A stretch of DNA of 64,000 nucleotides from Pterobdella sp. o SKG-2022. Lineage: Eukaryota; Annelida; Clitellata; Hirudinida; Piscicolidae. Each line of letters begins with the position of its first letter. Position 1 is the first letter of the stretch. The translations under genes and the position numbers were made by a program. The DNA is taken from NCBI GenBank assembly GCA_964035795.1, contig OZ038323.1:7652671-7716670 (forward strand). Reading direction: 5' to 3'. Shown here one piece after another: positions 45,432 to 57,334 of the stretch. The notes beneath the pieces are model-generated. The model ran no database searches and was not told where the DNA came from. It saw only the letters and a program-made list of their open reading frames with translations.

Positions 45432-47642
45432 AAGTCCAAATACACGAAAAACCAACCCGACAAAGAGGACGACCACAAAGACGCAAGCGAAGAGAACCGT
45501 GGTGAGATCATCAGCATCTTTCTCCTCCTCCAATACTCCCCAAACTGGGACCTCTTGGGATGTTCGTTTAGAGGGCAGACACGATAATTTATCAATGTTC
45601 CCTGTGTCTTCAGTTGTCGATGCATTCTGGCATGAAAGGCAATAGTAATGACCAGCATATGGCATGTACGAGCCTTTGGGACATGGAAAACATGCACTGA
45701 AGTCTCCCCATATGTGGGTATACGTGCCTGGCAGACAAGGCGCTGTGTGGTTCAAAAACGACACAAAATATAATTATTATATTTATCTTTTCAACATGAA
45801 TTTATTTAATAAATTTTGAATAGTATTTTTTGAATAAATTCATATTGGAGATCTCAAGTGAAAATTACTTCCATCTCACCACACGAGAAATTAGTCAAAA
45901 AGAAAAATCCTGGGGCACAAATGAAGCTTTTTTCATTTGCCAACACCATTTCATCAGCCACCACCACTTCACTGTACTGATCAGTTAACGAACGAAACTT
46001 TTCTTCTATTTCTTTCATCTGTTTCAACCTCTATATTAGTAAATAGTGTGTAGATTTTTTAATAGATTATCATAAGATCTCTAACTGAAGCTTTGAACAT
46101 CTGACTCATTCTGTTTATCTTGCAAAATGTATCGCACATCACTACATCTGCCAGTGCCTGGTAGTCTGTGGCAGGGTTGGTCTTCCTTATGATCGTATTG
46201 CGCAACACTGACGTCTTGCAAGAATTAAGAAATATAATATAACATATTAATGAAATCCTCCTATTTTTAAACTAATTATAATTAGTTTTTTAATTATAGT
46301 ACTAGTTCATATCGTCATGCAGATGACTCACCCCTTCTTGCTCACTTCTGCATTCTCCAACTACAGTATAAGAACAAGAAAAAGGATCTTCACATTGTTT
46401 GGCGCTACAAAAACTGTTTCTAACAGTGACGTAAACATCTTCCGTTGCCGCGTCATCACAATTCTGCACTCTGATTGGCAGTTGAGATCGCATGCTTAAT
46501 TCTGCCAAGCCAAACACTAAAATTTCATAGAAATTTCGAATTTAACGTTTAGAAAATTTTGTCAATGTCTTTTCTTAATGGCAAGAACTTCACAAAATCT
46601 TTTGTTTTCACGAGACATAGACATATTGTTGATGATGATAAATTTACGTCAATGATAATTATATATTCCAACCTACAAGAACAAGTTTGAGCTGCAAAAG
46701 AGCATTGGCGTGGAGGCCTGTGCAGAAATAGAAGCCACTGTGTTTGTAGGTGGGGTTTAAGATAACCAACATCAAGAGGCCTTTTTGGTGCTCCACGTAC
46801 ATGTCTCGAAATGTTTTTCATCATTTTAATTATCAGTTCAAGCTTGATAAAACCTTAAATATTTTTTCTTTTATGAGTAATTACTGGTTGTTATTTTATT
46901 TAACATAAATTAATAACAATAGCAAAAAACATTAGTCACTTGCATCGTTGTAATCCGTCATATCTTCATGAAACTGTGATTGCCATGTAAACAAGGGATG
47001 GTAAGCCACAGGAAGATATGTCCTACAGTCCAGCTTGAAAGCGGTTGCTAGCTGCTGGTAAGCTGTTTGATGTTGAGATAATGTATTACCGAAAAATGGG
47101 ATACTAACTTTATAAAATAAATTTACAGCTTAATTTTGAATAAGGTATTTGATAATTAAACTTTTATTTATTCATTAATCAATTTAGACTATAAATAAGT
47201 TATTGAAACGATTGAGAATTTATTAATGGTAACATATACAATTGTTTCAAAATTAACATTTTAATTTAAATTTCGTACCAACAATTTCAACTATATTTTC
47301 AGTTTTTGCCCGCCGAATTACTTGAGTAGGAGGCAAAAACCCCGAAGACAGACCCATTGTCTCAGAGTATATGGTTGATCTAGGAAGCCTTTTGATTTTC
47401 AATCTTTCTTTCGAAATAGTCTTTTCTTTGTAATCTAATATGAACGTAAGTTGCTTGCTTGTTACTCTTTTATTAGTTTTCGTTTTTGCGATACCTATTT
47501 TTTCAATATTAAACCAATTCTTTTGTTTTTTTATTATCGGCTCATATGAATTTTTATTATTAGAGTTTACTGGAAACACAGAAATAGAAATTATAAAAAA
47601 AACAACGAATTTTCTTGAAAATGTATTGTAAAACAAACACAT
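45393..47642 (-). CDS. Ig plus GCC2/GCC3-like type I membrane protein, copy 1 (ZPBP-like?)
   Basis: Seven exons: 47642-47279, 47047-46940, 46804-46673, 46516-46332, 46214-46086, 46030-45880, 45742-45393; 472 aa, phases 1,1,1,0,0,1. Order: signal peptide (FVVFFIISISVFPV), basic linker, an Ig domain (FKLDCRTY, LFTWQ, KHSGFYFCTG; about 118-201), a Cys-bearing spacer, helical segments (QMKEIEEKFRSLTDQYSE), then a Cys-rich module FICAPGFFFLTNFSCAPC, LPGTYTH, CFPCPKGSYMPYAGHYYCLSC like GCC2/GCC3 or ephrin-receptor-type repeats, one TM (about 437-455) and a short tail. The order Ig - helical - CxPG Cys-rich end resembles the acrosomal protein ZPBP/Sp38, but with an added TM; that link is inference. 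The last 11 residues and the stop are SINE-derived. Confidence 0.65.
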
Positions 47643-48303
47643 CGTTTCAAGAATTTTAAGACGATTTGGATTTCAAACAAAAGGCCGTAAAATGTATAAA
47701 AGTAAATTTTTTATAAATAAGAAATCATTTTAATAGTTTATTTACAACTAAGATTACATAAAAACACATTTTTTAAGTGAAAAACTTGAAACATTAAAAC
47801 TAAAAATTCAGTTTAAATAATAACTTTCATATAATGCTAATTCAAGGAGAAACTAGATTCTGCTGAGGATTATAAAAAAAGCCATTTTCTTTTATATTTC
47901 GTGTCCAAATGAACCAACGATACTTCATTGAACTCTGAAATTTTAAAATAAATATGTCAAATATAATCAACTAGACGATCATCGTTGAAGAAAAATACAT
48001 TAGCCGTCTCCAAAAGGATCATCATTATGCTTTTGATTTCTTTTAATCATAAGATGATTAAACTGATCATACTATATGTTTCATAAATTTAAAGTTCAAG
48101 TTCTTACAATCCATTCAGTGCTGAAGCTGGAAGCGTCTTGGAAGAGCAAGCAGCACCTGAAAGTTGAAGAATTTCTTTTAACCTAAACTAACAGTAGTTT
48201 ATCTTTTTTATATCTAAATGTATTACTAACAAAGTTTATATACTATATTGACGTTGAACATTGAAAAAATTATATATTCTTTTGACTAAATATCAAGCAA
48301 TTT

Positions 48304-50902
48304 TTATGATTTAAAGACTTTTCTAAATAACTCATAAACAAACCACATCATAAAGCAGATGAAAATAGTGATAGCGGAACTCAAAAATAGGATAATCTCT
48401 CGGGCATAGTAGCTTTTGTAGTTAGACATATATCGAACCACAGAATCGTTTATCAGTTTGTTTTGGAACTTTGCCTGACCTGTTGTAAAAATTTATAGAT
48501 GGTATTTTTTCCTTATGTGTATGAAACTTATCGGTTATCCTGACTAATGATAAAATTTAATTTTTAAACAGTAATTAATCTCAAAATCGATCTTATTTCA
48601 CCATCAACTCACGGTTGATGCAGAAAGTGTTGCTGGTAGCAGCGATATCATCTGTGATCATGTTCAGACCACAGTGCTCACACTTGGTGGCTCCCATGTA
48701 GGCTTGGAAAGTATTTTTTGGGCACCTCACGCACAAATCTCTCTCATTGTGCCCGATGCTGAATGTGCCCTTGTCACACGGTACTTTACGGTATTTGTAT
48801 TTTGAAATTTTATTTTAACATCGGTAATTATAATACCTTTCAAATGTAACTTCGTTAAGTTGAGGCACCTTAAAACTTTTTAATCTGATGTTTTAAATTA
48901 ATCATTCGCCAACTCTCATCACCATTATCATCATCCTCAACAGCACTAACTGCATGCTCTTTGTTGCAGGATCACTTGGCCAGGAGGACAAAGAAAGTGA
49001 CCAATGTAATCAACTTTTTTAGGTGCTCGAATAACTTTTCCATTTCTAACCGTAAGGCCATTCATGTATCGACCATCCAACTTCTTGTACTTATCGCTTA
49101 AAAACTTTCTTATCACTTGCAAATCTACTTCTTTCAACTGTATAATTCATATATGATTGATATTCAATGTTGTATTAAACTTCAGTTTATTTTATTCAAA
49201 AAAAATGAGTTGCTTTAAAGGCTTTGAAAGAATAAGAAAAGCAGTTTTCACGCCGGCATGTTTGCTAGGAATGAGTTTATAACTTCTGAATCAGCCAAAC
49301 TTGATAAAGCAATTAACTGAAACATTTCATATAAACCAACCATGGTATTCAATTGGTCAATCTTCATTTGAACGCCACACTTGAAATCACAGTTTTCTGT
49401 TCTAGGGATTGTCGAGAACATTGTGGCCGTCATTTGACTCAAAGAGACCCTTCTACCATTCTGTGTTGGTCGATAATGGGCTGAAAAATATCTCATGATG
49501 TTCAAATCTCTTATAACCATTGAATTTATGCTTCTCTCGTTCAATCTTGTTTGTTATCTCAATATAAAATAATAGAATACAAACCCTTATGCTCAACCAT
49601 GGCTCTGTATCAAAACCATTGCAGTATATTTTGAAGTCATAGTTACAATCAAGAGTTAGTTGATTTTCAGCAGAAATGTTGCTGAAATACTCCTGTTTGC
49701 TGATCTCTCCAAACTCTTCTATTTTTGGACTAGCGCTAGAGGCTAGAACTTGTTTTGCGTCCGCATCGTAGGGAAACATATCAACATATTTGATATTTAA
49801 CTTTTTGGTTGAAGCTTCTCTTTTTCTCAAAATTTTGTAAATTCTCGCAACTCTTGGTTCCGATCTTTTTTCATAATTTGTTAAGTTTTTGTTGTTTTTC
49901 ATCAGCTGTTTTAATAAATGTCTTTTGACTCTTTTAGGAAATTTTGACGCCATATAATTGCTAATTTTCTTGTGGGAAGCATTGAAACCTTTCTTGAAAA
50001 CATCATTCAAGCTTCGTTTTGATTTTTTATCATCATCTGGTTTTTTAGGGCAAAAAAATTCTTTTATGTCATTGAGAGCTTCACTTTTCACTGGCTCTTT
50101 GTAACAGTCAGTTGTCAAAAATGTAAATTTAAAGGTCACTCCAACATTTGCTAAAGTGTAGACTTTAAAATTTTTTATATTGTTATAAATTATATTTAAT
50201 CACTCAAAATAGTAATTTAACAGTAACTTAATAAACGATTTTGTTTATTTATTTTGTGTTTTTTTAAATTATTTATTATACAAACCTTTAATAGTATATT
50301 CATAACGGTCAAAATTTTTTTCTCTTCCCTTAGGTGAGCAATAATAAAGGCCAGTCATCCAAAATACAGCATAAGTAAATTGTAGAGTAGTTTTGTCTTT
50401 GAAAAGTTGCCAAGTTTAAAATTTTTTTCTAAAGATTCTTAGCTCGGTATTTTAAAAGTTTACCTTTTGAAATGAGTATTTTCGAGTTCCAAGACACAAC
50501 TGTGTCAATTTTTTCTCCATTTTCAAACGTCCAACGAATACTCTTTATTTCAGACTTTACACCGCATGTTATTTTGGCGCCAGTGTGTGATTGGATGTAA
50601 ACTGTGGAAGTTCTCAAAGTTAAAACAAGTCCTACATTCAAAGAATTGGTTCTCAAAAGTACATTCTGTTTTAAATAAAACTTACATCTCGTATTCTTAG
50701 CATACCTTCCTTTTTTTTCTTTTACTATGAGTGGCTCTAAGTCGAAATCTTTCAGCTCAACTGTAGACACACTAGGAATTTCCTTCGAACATCCATCAAA
50801 CACTACAAGATTACATAAAACCTTTTAAAAATCTAAAATTTTAGCCAATCAATTTTCCTTACCAGAGATAACTATAAAAAACCAAACTAGTAAATACTTC
50901 AT
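48304..50902 (-). CDS. Ig plus GCC2/GCC3-like type I membrane protein, copy 2 (ZPBP-like?)
   Basis: Eight exons: 50902-50863, 50802-50464, 50396-50286, 50150-49585, 49460-49284, 49137-48951, 48783-48613, 48479-48304; 588 aa, phases 1,1,1,0,0,1,1. Same plan as copy 1: signal peptide (MKYLLVWFFIVIS), Ig domain (AKITCGVK, IRWTFENG, MTGLYYCSP), spacer, helix/Cys exon (ENCDFKCGVQMKIDQLN), helical exon with RNGKVIRAPKK ending FLCPPGQVILQQRAC, Cys-rich module (PCDKGTFSIGHNERDLCVRC, MGATKCEHC), TM (IILFLSSAITIFICFMMWFVY) and a short basic tail. Exon 4 has a long Lys/Arg-rich insert with dibasic sites absent from copy 1. The residues RNGKVIR and CPPG recall ZPBP's 'QSFQVIRIDSCRPG'. The exact start of exon 5 is the least certain boundary. 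Confidence 0.62.
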
Positions 50903-51038
50903 TTTTTAAACTTTTTTTGACACTACGTCATTAACGATTTTAAAATATTAATTTTATTTTTAAAGCTTCACACTTTATAATAAAAACTATTAATGTTCAA
51001 AACATTTTTTCATTTCCCTTTGTATCGAAAAAATCATT

Positions 51039-51300
51039 ATGTTTAATTTTTTCAACGCAGTCCAAATTATTCAAACTAAAAAACAAGCAATTCAAGAAAA
51101 AGCATCTAGCATCGCTTCCCATCTTTACTGTGTGATACTAGACAGGTATTTGCAAAGCTCAAAGAACAATTTATAAATGAAAAAATTTTTTTTGATGGGA
51201 GTAAGAAAGTTTTTGAATAAAACCTTATTAAGCAAATTACAGACCTCAAAAGTTGTCGCGTCATTATTCAGTGTTGAAGAATAGCCTAGGAGCTTTCTAG
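51039..51300 (+). CDS. Possible 54-aa two-exon micro-gene
   Basis: ATG at 51039; exon 51039-51145 ends AG/GTATTT, exon 51243-51300 starts after TTACAG and ends in TAG. The joined product starts MFNFFNAVQIIQTKKQ and ends SVLKNSLGAF. It is divergent from copy 2 (137 bp between start codons). No family recognised; support is only open frame plus consensus splice sites. Confidence 0.3.
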
Positions 51301-51799
51301 AGAAAGGCATGGACAGAGGATATTTGTTGTGTCATTAAAAAATCTTTGTTTAACTGATTTTTAAACAATTAAAAACAAAAACTAATAAATTGTCTAGATT
51401 AAGAATCGAAAAAGCATTTTACCTTTCTACAACCTCAAGATGAAGGCGTTTTTTGTAACATCGAATCGCCTTTCACGAGCATCCCGATAAGGGAAACCAT
51501 TGATTACATTATAAAAGCAATATGAGTTTGAAAAACTTCCTCTTTTTTGCAGCACTCTTATCGAAAGTTTTTTACTTAATAACAAATGAATGATGGAAAT
51601 ATATTCTATATCATAATCAGGTTACTTGATGATGATATAGAATATATCGAAAAGCTTCGTCTAAATAAAAATATTATCGTGTATTTATGATTCACGAATA
51701 ATAAGTGTCAAGAAATTTTTTTGTTTTACTCTGGCTTAAGTAAATCATTAATAATATTTTATTTTTTTAAAAATCTTTTCAAGATTAAACTTGTGAAAC
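51301..51799. other. Intergenic, MITE-like fragment
   Basis: Contains an inverted-repeat fragment at about 51598-51660 (ATTCTATATCATAATCAGG / GATGATATAGAATATATCG) with the family core CGAAAAGCTTCG. No exons. Confidence 0.5.
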
Positions 51800-51805
51800 T
51801 TTATT
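51800..51805 (-). terminator. Poly(A) signal for HYPK
   Basis: AATAAA on the minus strand, 21 nt beyond the HYPK stop, giving a very short 3' UTR. Confidence 0.6.
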
Positions 51806-51825
51806 TTGCTAAATTTAATATAAAT

Positions 51826-52546
51826 TTAATTTGTTAAAGTGATCAGTGTTTTCAGAAGATTGCCTTTGTGTTCACGAAGCGAACGTTCCGCTTTAACTCT
51901 ATCCAAATCCAACTCTCGAACCTAATAGGGTTTTGAAATTTTTCAAAAATTGTATGAAACTAAATAGTTATCCATTAAATATCAAAATGCCTTAATGTAT
52001 CATATGAATATCTAAAATAATTTAAAAAGCTTTTATAATAAAAAAACATACGATCAGGTCAACGTGATTCTTGTCTATTACTACTTTTTTAAGTTCTTGT
52101 TCCTTTAGGCCCTTTTGTACTGACTCTTGAAGCTCTCTATCCTTGACTAATTTCATAGCCTACAAAATATTACAAAAAATCTTATAAACATTTTGGATTG
52201 AGTTTATGAAATTACTAAAACATTATCGTAAAGATATTTATGAGCTCTAACATTTTATATTAAAATACGAAGCTTTTCGTTATCAATGTAACTTGAAAAC
52301 TTGATAACAAAAAGCTTTTTTTTCACTGAAAACTATTAGTATTCATAAATCTCCATATTTTACCATGGCTCGAGAAAATCACTAACGTAAAGAATTTTTA
52401 CTCACATCGCCAATGTTAGCTTCTCCGATATCGGCTTCTTCAACATAAGAAGTAACTTTTTCAAGATAAGCACCACTACCTTCATCGTGTCTGGCTACTT
52501 TTTTTACATTTTGTTCATTTTCCTCATCATTAATTTCAGCGTCCAT
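51826..52546 (-). CDS. HYPK: HYPK (huntingtin-interacting protein K)
   Basis: Three exons: 52546-52406, 52159-52052, 51921-51826, 114 aa (human about 121-129). An acidic, disordered N-terminus leads to VARHDEGSGAYLEKVTSYVEE (human 'KHDSGAADLERVTDYAEE'); a basic helix (LVKDRELQESVQKGLKEQE, with VVIDKNHVDLI); and the C-terminal UBA-like helix bundle LDRVKAERSLREHKGNLLKT (human 'ISRAAAERSLREHMGNVVEA'). Known role: cofactor and regulator of the ribosome-bound NatA N-terminal acetyltransferase (NAA15/NAA10), with chaperone-like activity. AATAAA lies 21 nt after the stop (51805-51800). Its start faces YTHDC1 across 162 bp. Confidence 0.94.
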
Positions 52547-52708
52547 TTTTAGTTTTTTCAAAGAACTACCATTAATGTAATACTATAAAAAATGTGTTTG
52601 TTGATTTTTATGAACAAATCAGTGAAAATATAGATATTTTTTAAAACAACATTTAAAAAAAAACTTATTAAGTTTCTCGATATTTATATTTTTTCTTAGT
52701 TCTTGAAA
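52547..52708. promoter_or_regulatory. Bidirectional promoter region HYPK / YTHDC1
   Basis: The 162 bp between the two divergent start codons must hold both 5' UTRs and promoters. No TATA box or known element stands out in this AT-rich sequence. Confidence 0.55.
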
Positions 52709-55700
52709 ATGGCTAAAAAGGACTCATTTGATAATAGTAAATTAGATTGAATTTTCAAAATTTCAATCGTTATTAATTTAATTATCATTTAATTTTGCAA
52801 AAAATGCTGAAATATTTTATTTTCGTGAACAGATATAGTTGACGATTTGCTAGGAATTGATGAACTGACTGATATGGAAGATTTAAAGAATGACGAAAGT
52901 ATTCTTTGAAATATTTTTCAATTTTATTGAAATAATTTTAAAATTCAAAATTTTATAGACTTACTTAATGAAGATTTCGATGAAAATATAGATGATAAAA
53001 ACATGGTGTTTTGGCGACCCGAAGAAGAAAATGATAACATTACGGATAAAAAAGAAGTTGATGTAAAAGACAAAAATGGATTTGAGCAAACTCAAAATCT
53101 TAAATCTTCTGATTCAGCTAAGAAACTTTTTGAGGGTAATAGAGATAATAGTGTAGAATTGGAAAGTCATTTGGAGATCGAAATTCAAGTTGGAAAAGAT
53201 CATGAAATTTTAAATGAAGACGAAGAAGAGGAAGATGGACATAAAGCAGATTCTAACAATATTATAGAAGAAAAGGAAAATAATTTAACTGATAAAGATT
53301 CAAATGTTGTATCAACTGAAGCAAAAACAATTGAAATAGAAGACCAAACACAATCTTCCATACAAAATGGCACATCAGAAATTGATACAAAACCTATATC
53401 AACTATAACATCCAATACTGTTACAAATGATAACAAAAGAAAACATTCTTTCTCACCAATTTTGTGGAATGACTCAAATGCAACATCAGAAGCTACCAAT
53501 AAAAAACCTAAAACTGTTTTTACAAAAGGTAAACTCTAATCATTCAAATTCATCTAAAAGTTATCAAATAGTTACTGATTAATAACAAATACTTCATTAT
53601 TTACAACTATCAATAGCTCCATCAATGGTGAAAAATTAAATACATAAAATAGTTTTAGGTTAGTTAATTTTAATTACACCAGTAGACATACCCGTTTTGT
53701 TTCAATTATTTGGTACACAAGTAAAACGTACCTAATGCACTACTAAAATTTCAATTTGGGCCCTTCAATAGTTACATATATACCAGACAGAGAATCTCGT
53801 CTCAAGTACATATTCAGGTCTGCTCGATTTTTTCTCATCAAGAGCAACAACCATGAGAATGTTGCATTAGCAAAACAGAAAGAGGTTTGGTCTACACCCC
53901 CTCAAAATGAAACAAGACTCAACCAGGCTTTCAAGGTGCATTTCTGTAGTTTCATTGTTGTGCATGTTTTTTTGGCATAAGTGTTTTGATCATAGTGTTT
54001 TATGAGCAAAATTTCTTAGATTTTATTTTCAATGTACTATAAATAAAATTTATCTAAAAGGATTTTTAAGTTTTCACCAAAATAAACTCAAAAAATTCAA
54101 TTTAAATTTCTTTTAGTCTCCAACAAGCTTAGCTTCATCAAAGAAGATTAAACTACATTAATATCATAATGTCCATCTTAAACCACCTTCCAGCAATGTG
54201 CCAATGTAATCCTAGTGTTTTCAGTGACAGAGAGTGGAAGGTTCCAGGGGTTTGCTCGACTAGCTTCGGAATCAGACAAAAACCATCCACCTGTCAAGTT
54301 GGTGTTGTGTGTATAATGTATTTAAAACAGTAAAGGGAGAATTCGATATGAGTTTAAAAAAAAATTTTTTTTGAGTCTAAAAACTTTATGAATTCAATTT
54401 TTATTCTGTTATTGATACATTCATGAAGTATTATATAATTTTTATTATTATAGAAGGTTAATACAAATTCTTAAAATTAATTGAAATATATTTCTTATTA
54501 TATCAGGAATAATTCATTAGTGAAGCTCACTAATGAATTATCATAAGGTTGAACTTATCAAAAATTTTAGTTGAATAGAATTTGTTTTATATGTTCTTTT
54601 AAGAAATTTCTCATAAATCAAGAAGTATATTTCAATTAATTCAAAATTACTATGAATATACAATGTCTATTGAAAACTACTACAATTTTTTTTTTGCAAT
54701 CTAGGTGGGTGTTGCCACCTGGTCTTGAACACAGGGTTTTTACTTCGGTCTTCAAACTTGATTGGATTTCCAAGTATTACTATTAATCCATTCATCTACA
54801 CATATATTATATGTTCAAGTTGTTAGCTTTATATTTCTTATATATAGACTGTGGCTGTGTTTTGCATTATGTTAGTTTGAATCACCACCTTCACTTTATT
54901 AGTATCTTCAAATACCCATTGTAGAAATGATTTGGACTTCCATGAGACGATGAACCTCAAGAATCCCTGGAACAGCAACAGGCCTGTCAAGATCGGTCGA
55001 GATGGACAGGTTCATTCTTTACCACATCTCATGACACTTTCCAAATTTCCTGCAACTATCATCATACCACGTCACCATCTACTAACATGATCTTGACTGC
55101 ATGCTTTTCCACTACACAGGAGATTGAGCCAACTGTGGGCGAGACCTTGTGTCGCATGTTTCCAGAAGATGCTTCCATAGATCTGCATCGAATCGCTTCA
55201 TTGGCCAAGCACTCCTTAAGGAAGGCGCATATGCAAGCAACATCAACCAATAGCAACACTCCTTACAGCTTATCATCAGCTGTCAGCTTGCCAGCCTCGA
55301 GTGACCCATATGCATCATCGTCTTTGTTGTCGAACAATTTGAGGGAGACTAGGTTTGCATGGGAATATACATACTCTTGATGTTTTATTGTTTGGATCCT
55401 TGTTGTTTATGTGGTTGCTTATTGTTGGGTTGGTTTTTATATGGACAGGGAGAGCATACAATGTGAACTATTAAGACATTACAAATAATTTTTTAAATTT
55501 AAAGTATATGCTTTCATAAACAAATTAAAGTGTAAACTTTGATAATGCAATCATAATATAAACTTTCATACAAATTAATAGACTTTTATAGACCTCAAAC
55601 TAACATAATTTAAACCTACTAGTCATTTTTTACGAACTCAGATTGTGATATAGACTGTGATAATTACTATTTTAATTCCTGCTTTTATTAAATTCTGACA

Positions 55701-56714
55701 TTCCGTTAAAATTTCTTTTGAAATGATAATGTTTTTAAATGGAAATCTCTCAAGGTACGCCGTTTGGTTCATTTAAAATGCTTACCTGTGCTTATTTTCA
55801 ACTCATTCAGTTGGCGTATTTGAAGATTTGTGCTAATAATTAATTCATCCCATTGAAGATGCGACGACGGCAACCGAAGGAAACATGGCGACCGCAGACA
55901 AGATGGTCTTTATTATTATACATGAGCATTATAGCAACGTTGTATTTTCAAGGTTATCTAGCGCTTATTTAGTGTGATATTTGCAGGTTATGGAGACAGA
56001 AACGAAGGTGAAGGAGATGGGTGAGAACATTTTTTTAGCTATAAACTACTTTTATGTAGATTTATTTGAGATTAATTTTAATGAATTTAAATCAGAATTC
56101 CAGTGAGATATGGAGTCAGAAGAGAAGTTCTTCTCAACGGAGTGAGATTCTTAATATTAAAATTATTTTTGTTTCTTCACTACACCACATTCTACCCAAC
56201 CTCTCTAGTCTTACAGTGATTATGTTCGTGAGTTCACAAGCGCACCAGCTCCTCAGGGCAACCCCACATACATACAACAAGCACCCCCTGTCTACATGTA
56301 TGATCGCAATGTTATGTACACTGCTCCCAACCCTTCCATCGACTATCCACCTAACCCATACTCAGTTTGTTGTGTATGATCTAGTGATCAACATTTCAAT
56401 TAATGTTTCTTATGTAGCTCGAGTGCTATGATATTTTGAATGATTAAGAATAGAGTTTAGTCACTGTCAACCTTGTTTAGCGTTTTTTAATCCCGTAGTA
56501 ATGGGTGTTTTAGTCATTTTATGAAGTATTTTATTCTATAATTAACTTTGTTTATATTTTGTTACAGTACTCAGGAAACACATATCTCAGCAACCAAACT
56601 GCTTCAAATGCTCCTAGCAGCGTGTACATGGACACTAGGACTGTACATTACAATGCAGCTCCCTCTTACAGAAATAATTACGATTACAGACAGTCTAGGA
56701 GCCATTATCGATAA
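52709..56714 (+). CDS. YTHDC1: YTHDC1, nuclear m6A reader
   Basis: 13 exons: 52709-52736, 52833-52898, 52959-53528, 53787-53935, 54194-54297, 54705-54773, 54925-55009, 55120-55352, 55859-55905, 55987-56020, 56096-56141, 56209-56364, 56568-56714, giving 577 aa. A low-complexity acidic/polar N-terminus (about 1-220) precedes the YTH domain ([81 protein letters not shown]). The cage tryptophans in EVWST and KWVLP are present. The C-terminus matches YTHDC1 rather than [19 protein letters not shown] (human 'FLNGSYNDYVREF'), followed by a Tyr/Pro/Asn-rich tail. Role: binds N6-methyladenosine in nuclear RNA, affecting splicing and export. AATAAA at 56843-56848. Confidence 0.95.
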
Positions 56715-56842
56715 TGATCTCTGAAATTTTTATTTATCATTGTTGAATTCATCATAGAATACCTAGTTGTCCATGATATTTATTTTGATGAATTTTTATT
56801 TTTTAAAGGTTTAATGACAATTAAAAAGTTTGTAAAGTTTCC

Positions 56843-56848
56843 AATAAA
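56843..56848 (+). terminator. Poly(A) signal for YTHDC1
   Basis: AATAAA 129 nt after the stop; no earlier canonical hexamer. Confidence 0.6.
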
Positions 56849-57334
56849 GTAGACAGTGTTTTCTCTAATTCAGTGATATTTAAAAATATGAGTTTAATTG
56901 TACTATGTGTTCGTTTATTCGTTTGAACTTTTCGGAAATTCAAAATAGTTGCAAAAACAGTGTTTGCAAAAAAAATTTTAATTTGAAAAATGCTTCAAAA
57001 GTTTTATATCAACATTTTAATAATCTATAAAAAAAAATATGTTTATTTTTGCAATATTAAAAATATTTATATTAAGTAATAAACTAATTAAGATAAACAA
57101 GAGTGCCAGTTTTAAGGAAAGCACATCGGTAACATTAAAGAAACCAAGTTATTGACTTAAAATTGAAAACTGCAACTTTTATTTTAAATGTTCATTTGAA
57201 TATTTCAAAAGATAATGAAAATTTCCAAATCGGAAACTATGATGAAAGTTCTTTGGCTACAAATTCTTTGCGATATTCATATCAAAACCAAAACAGTTTG
57301 TTTCACATAACGATACTTTTTTATTAAATTAACA

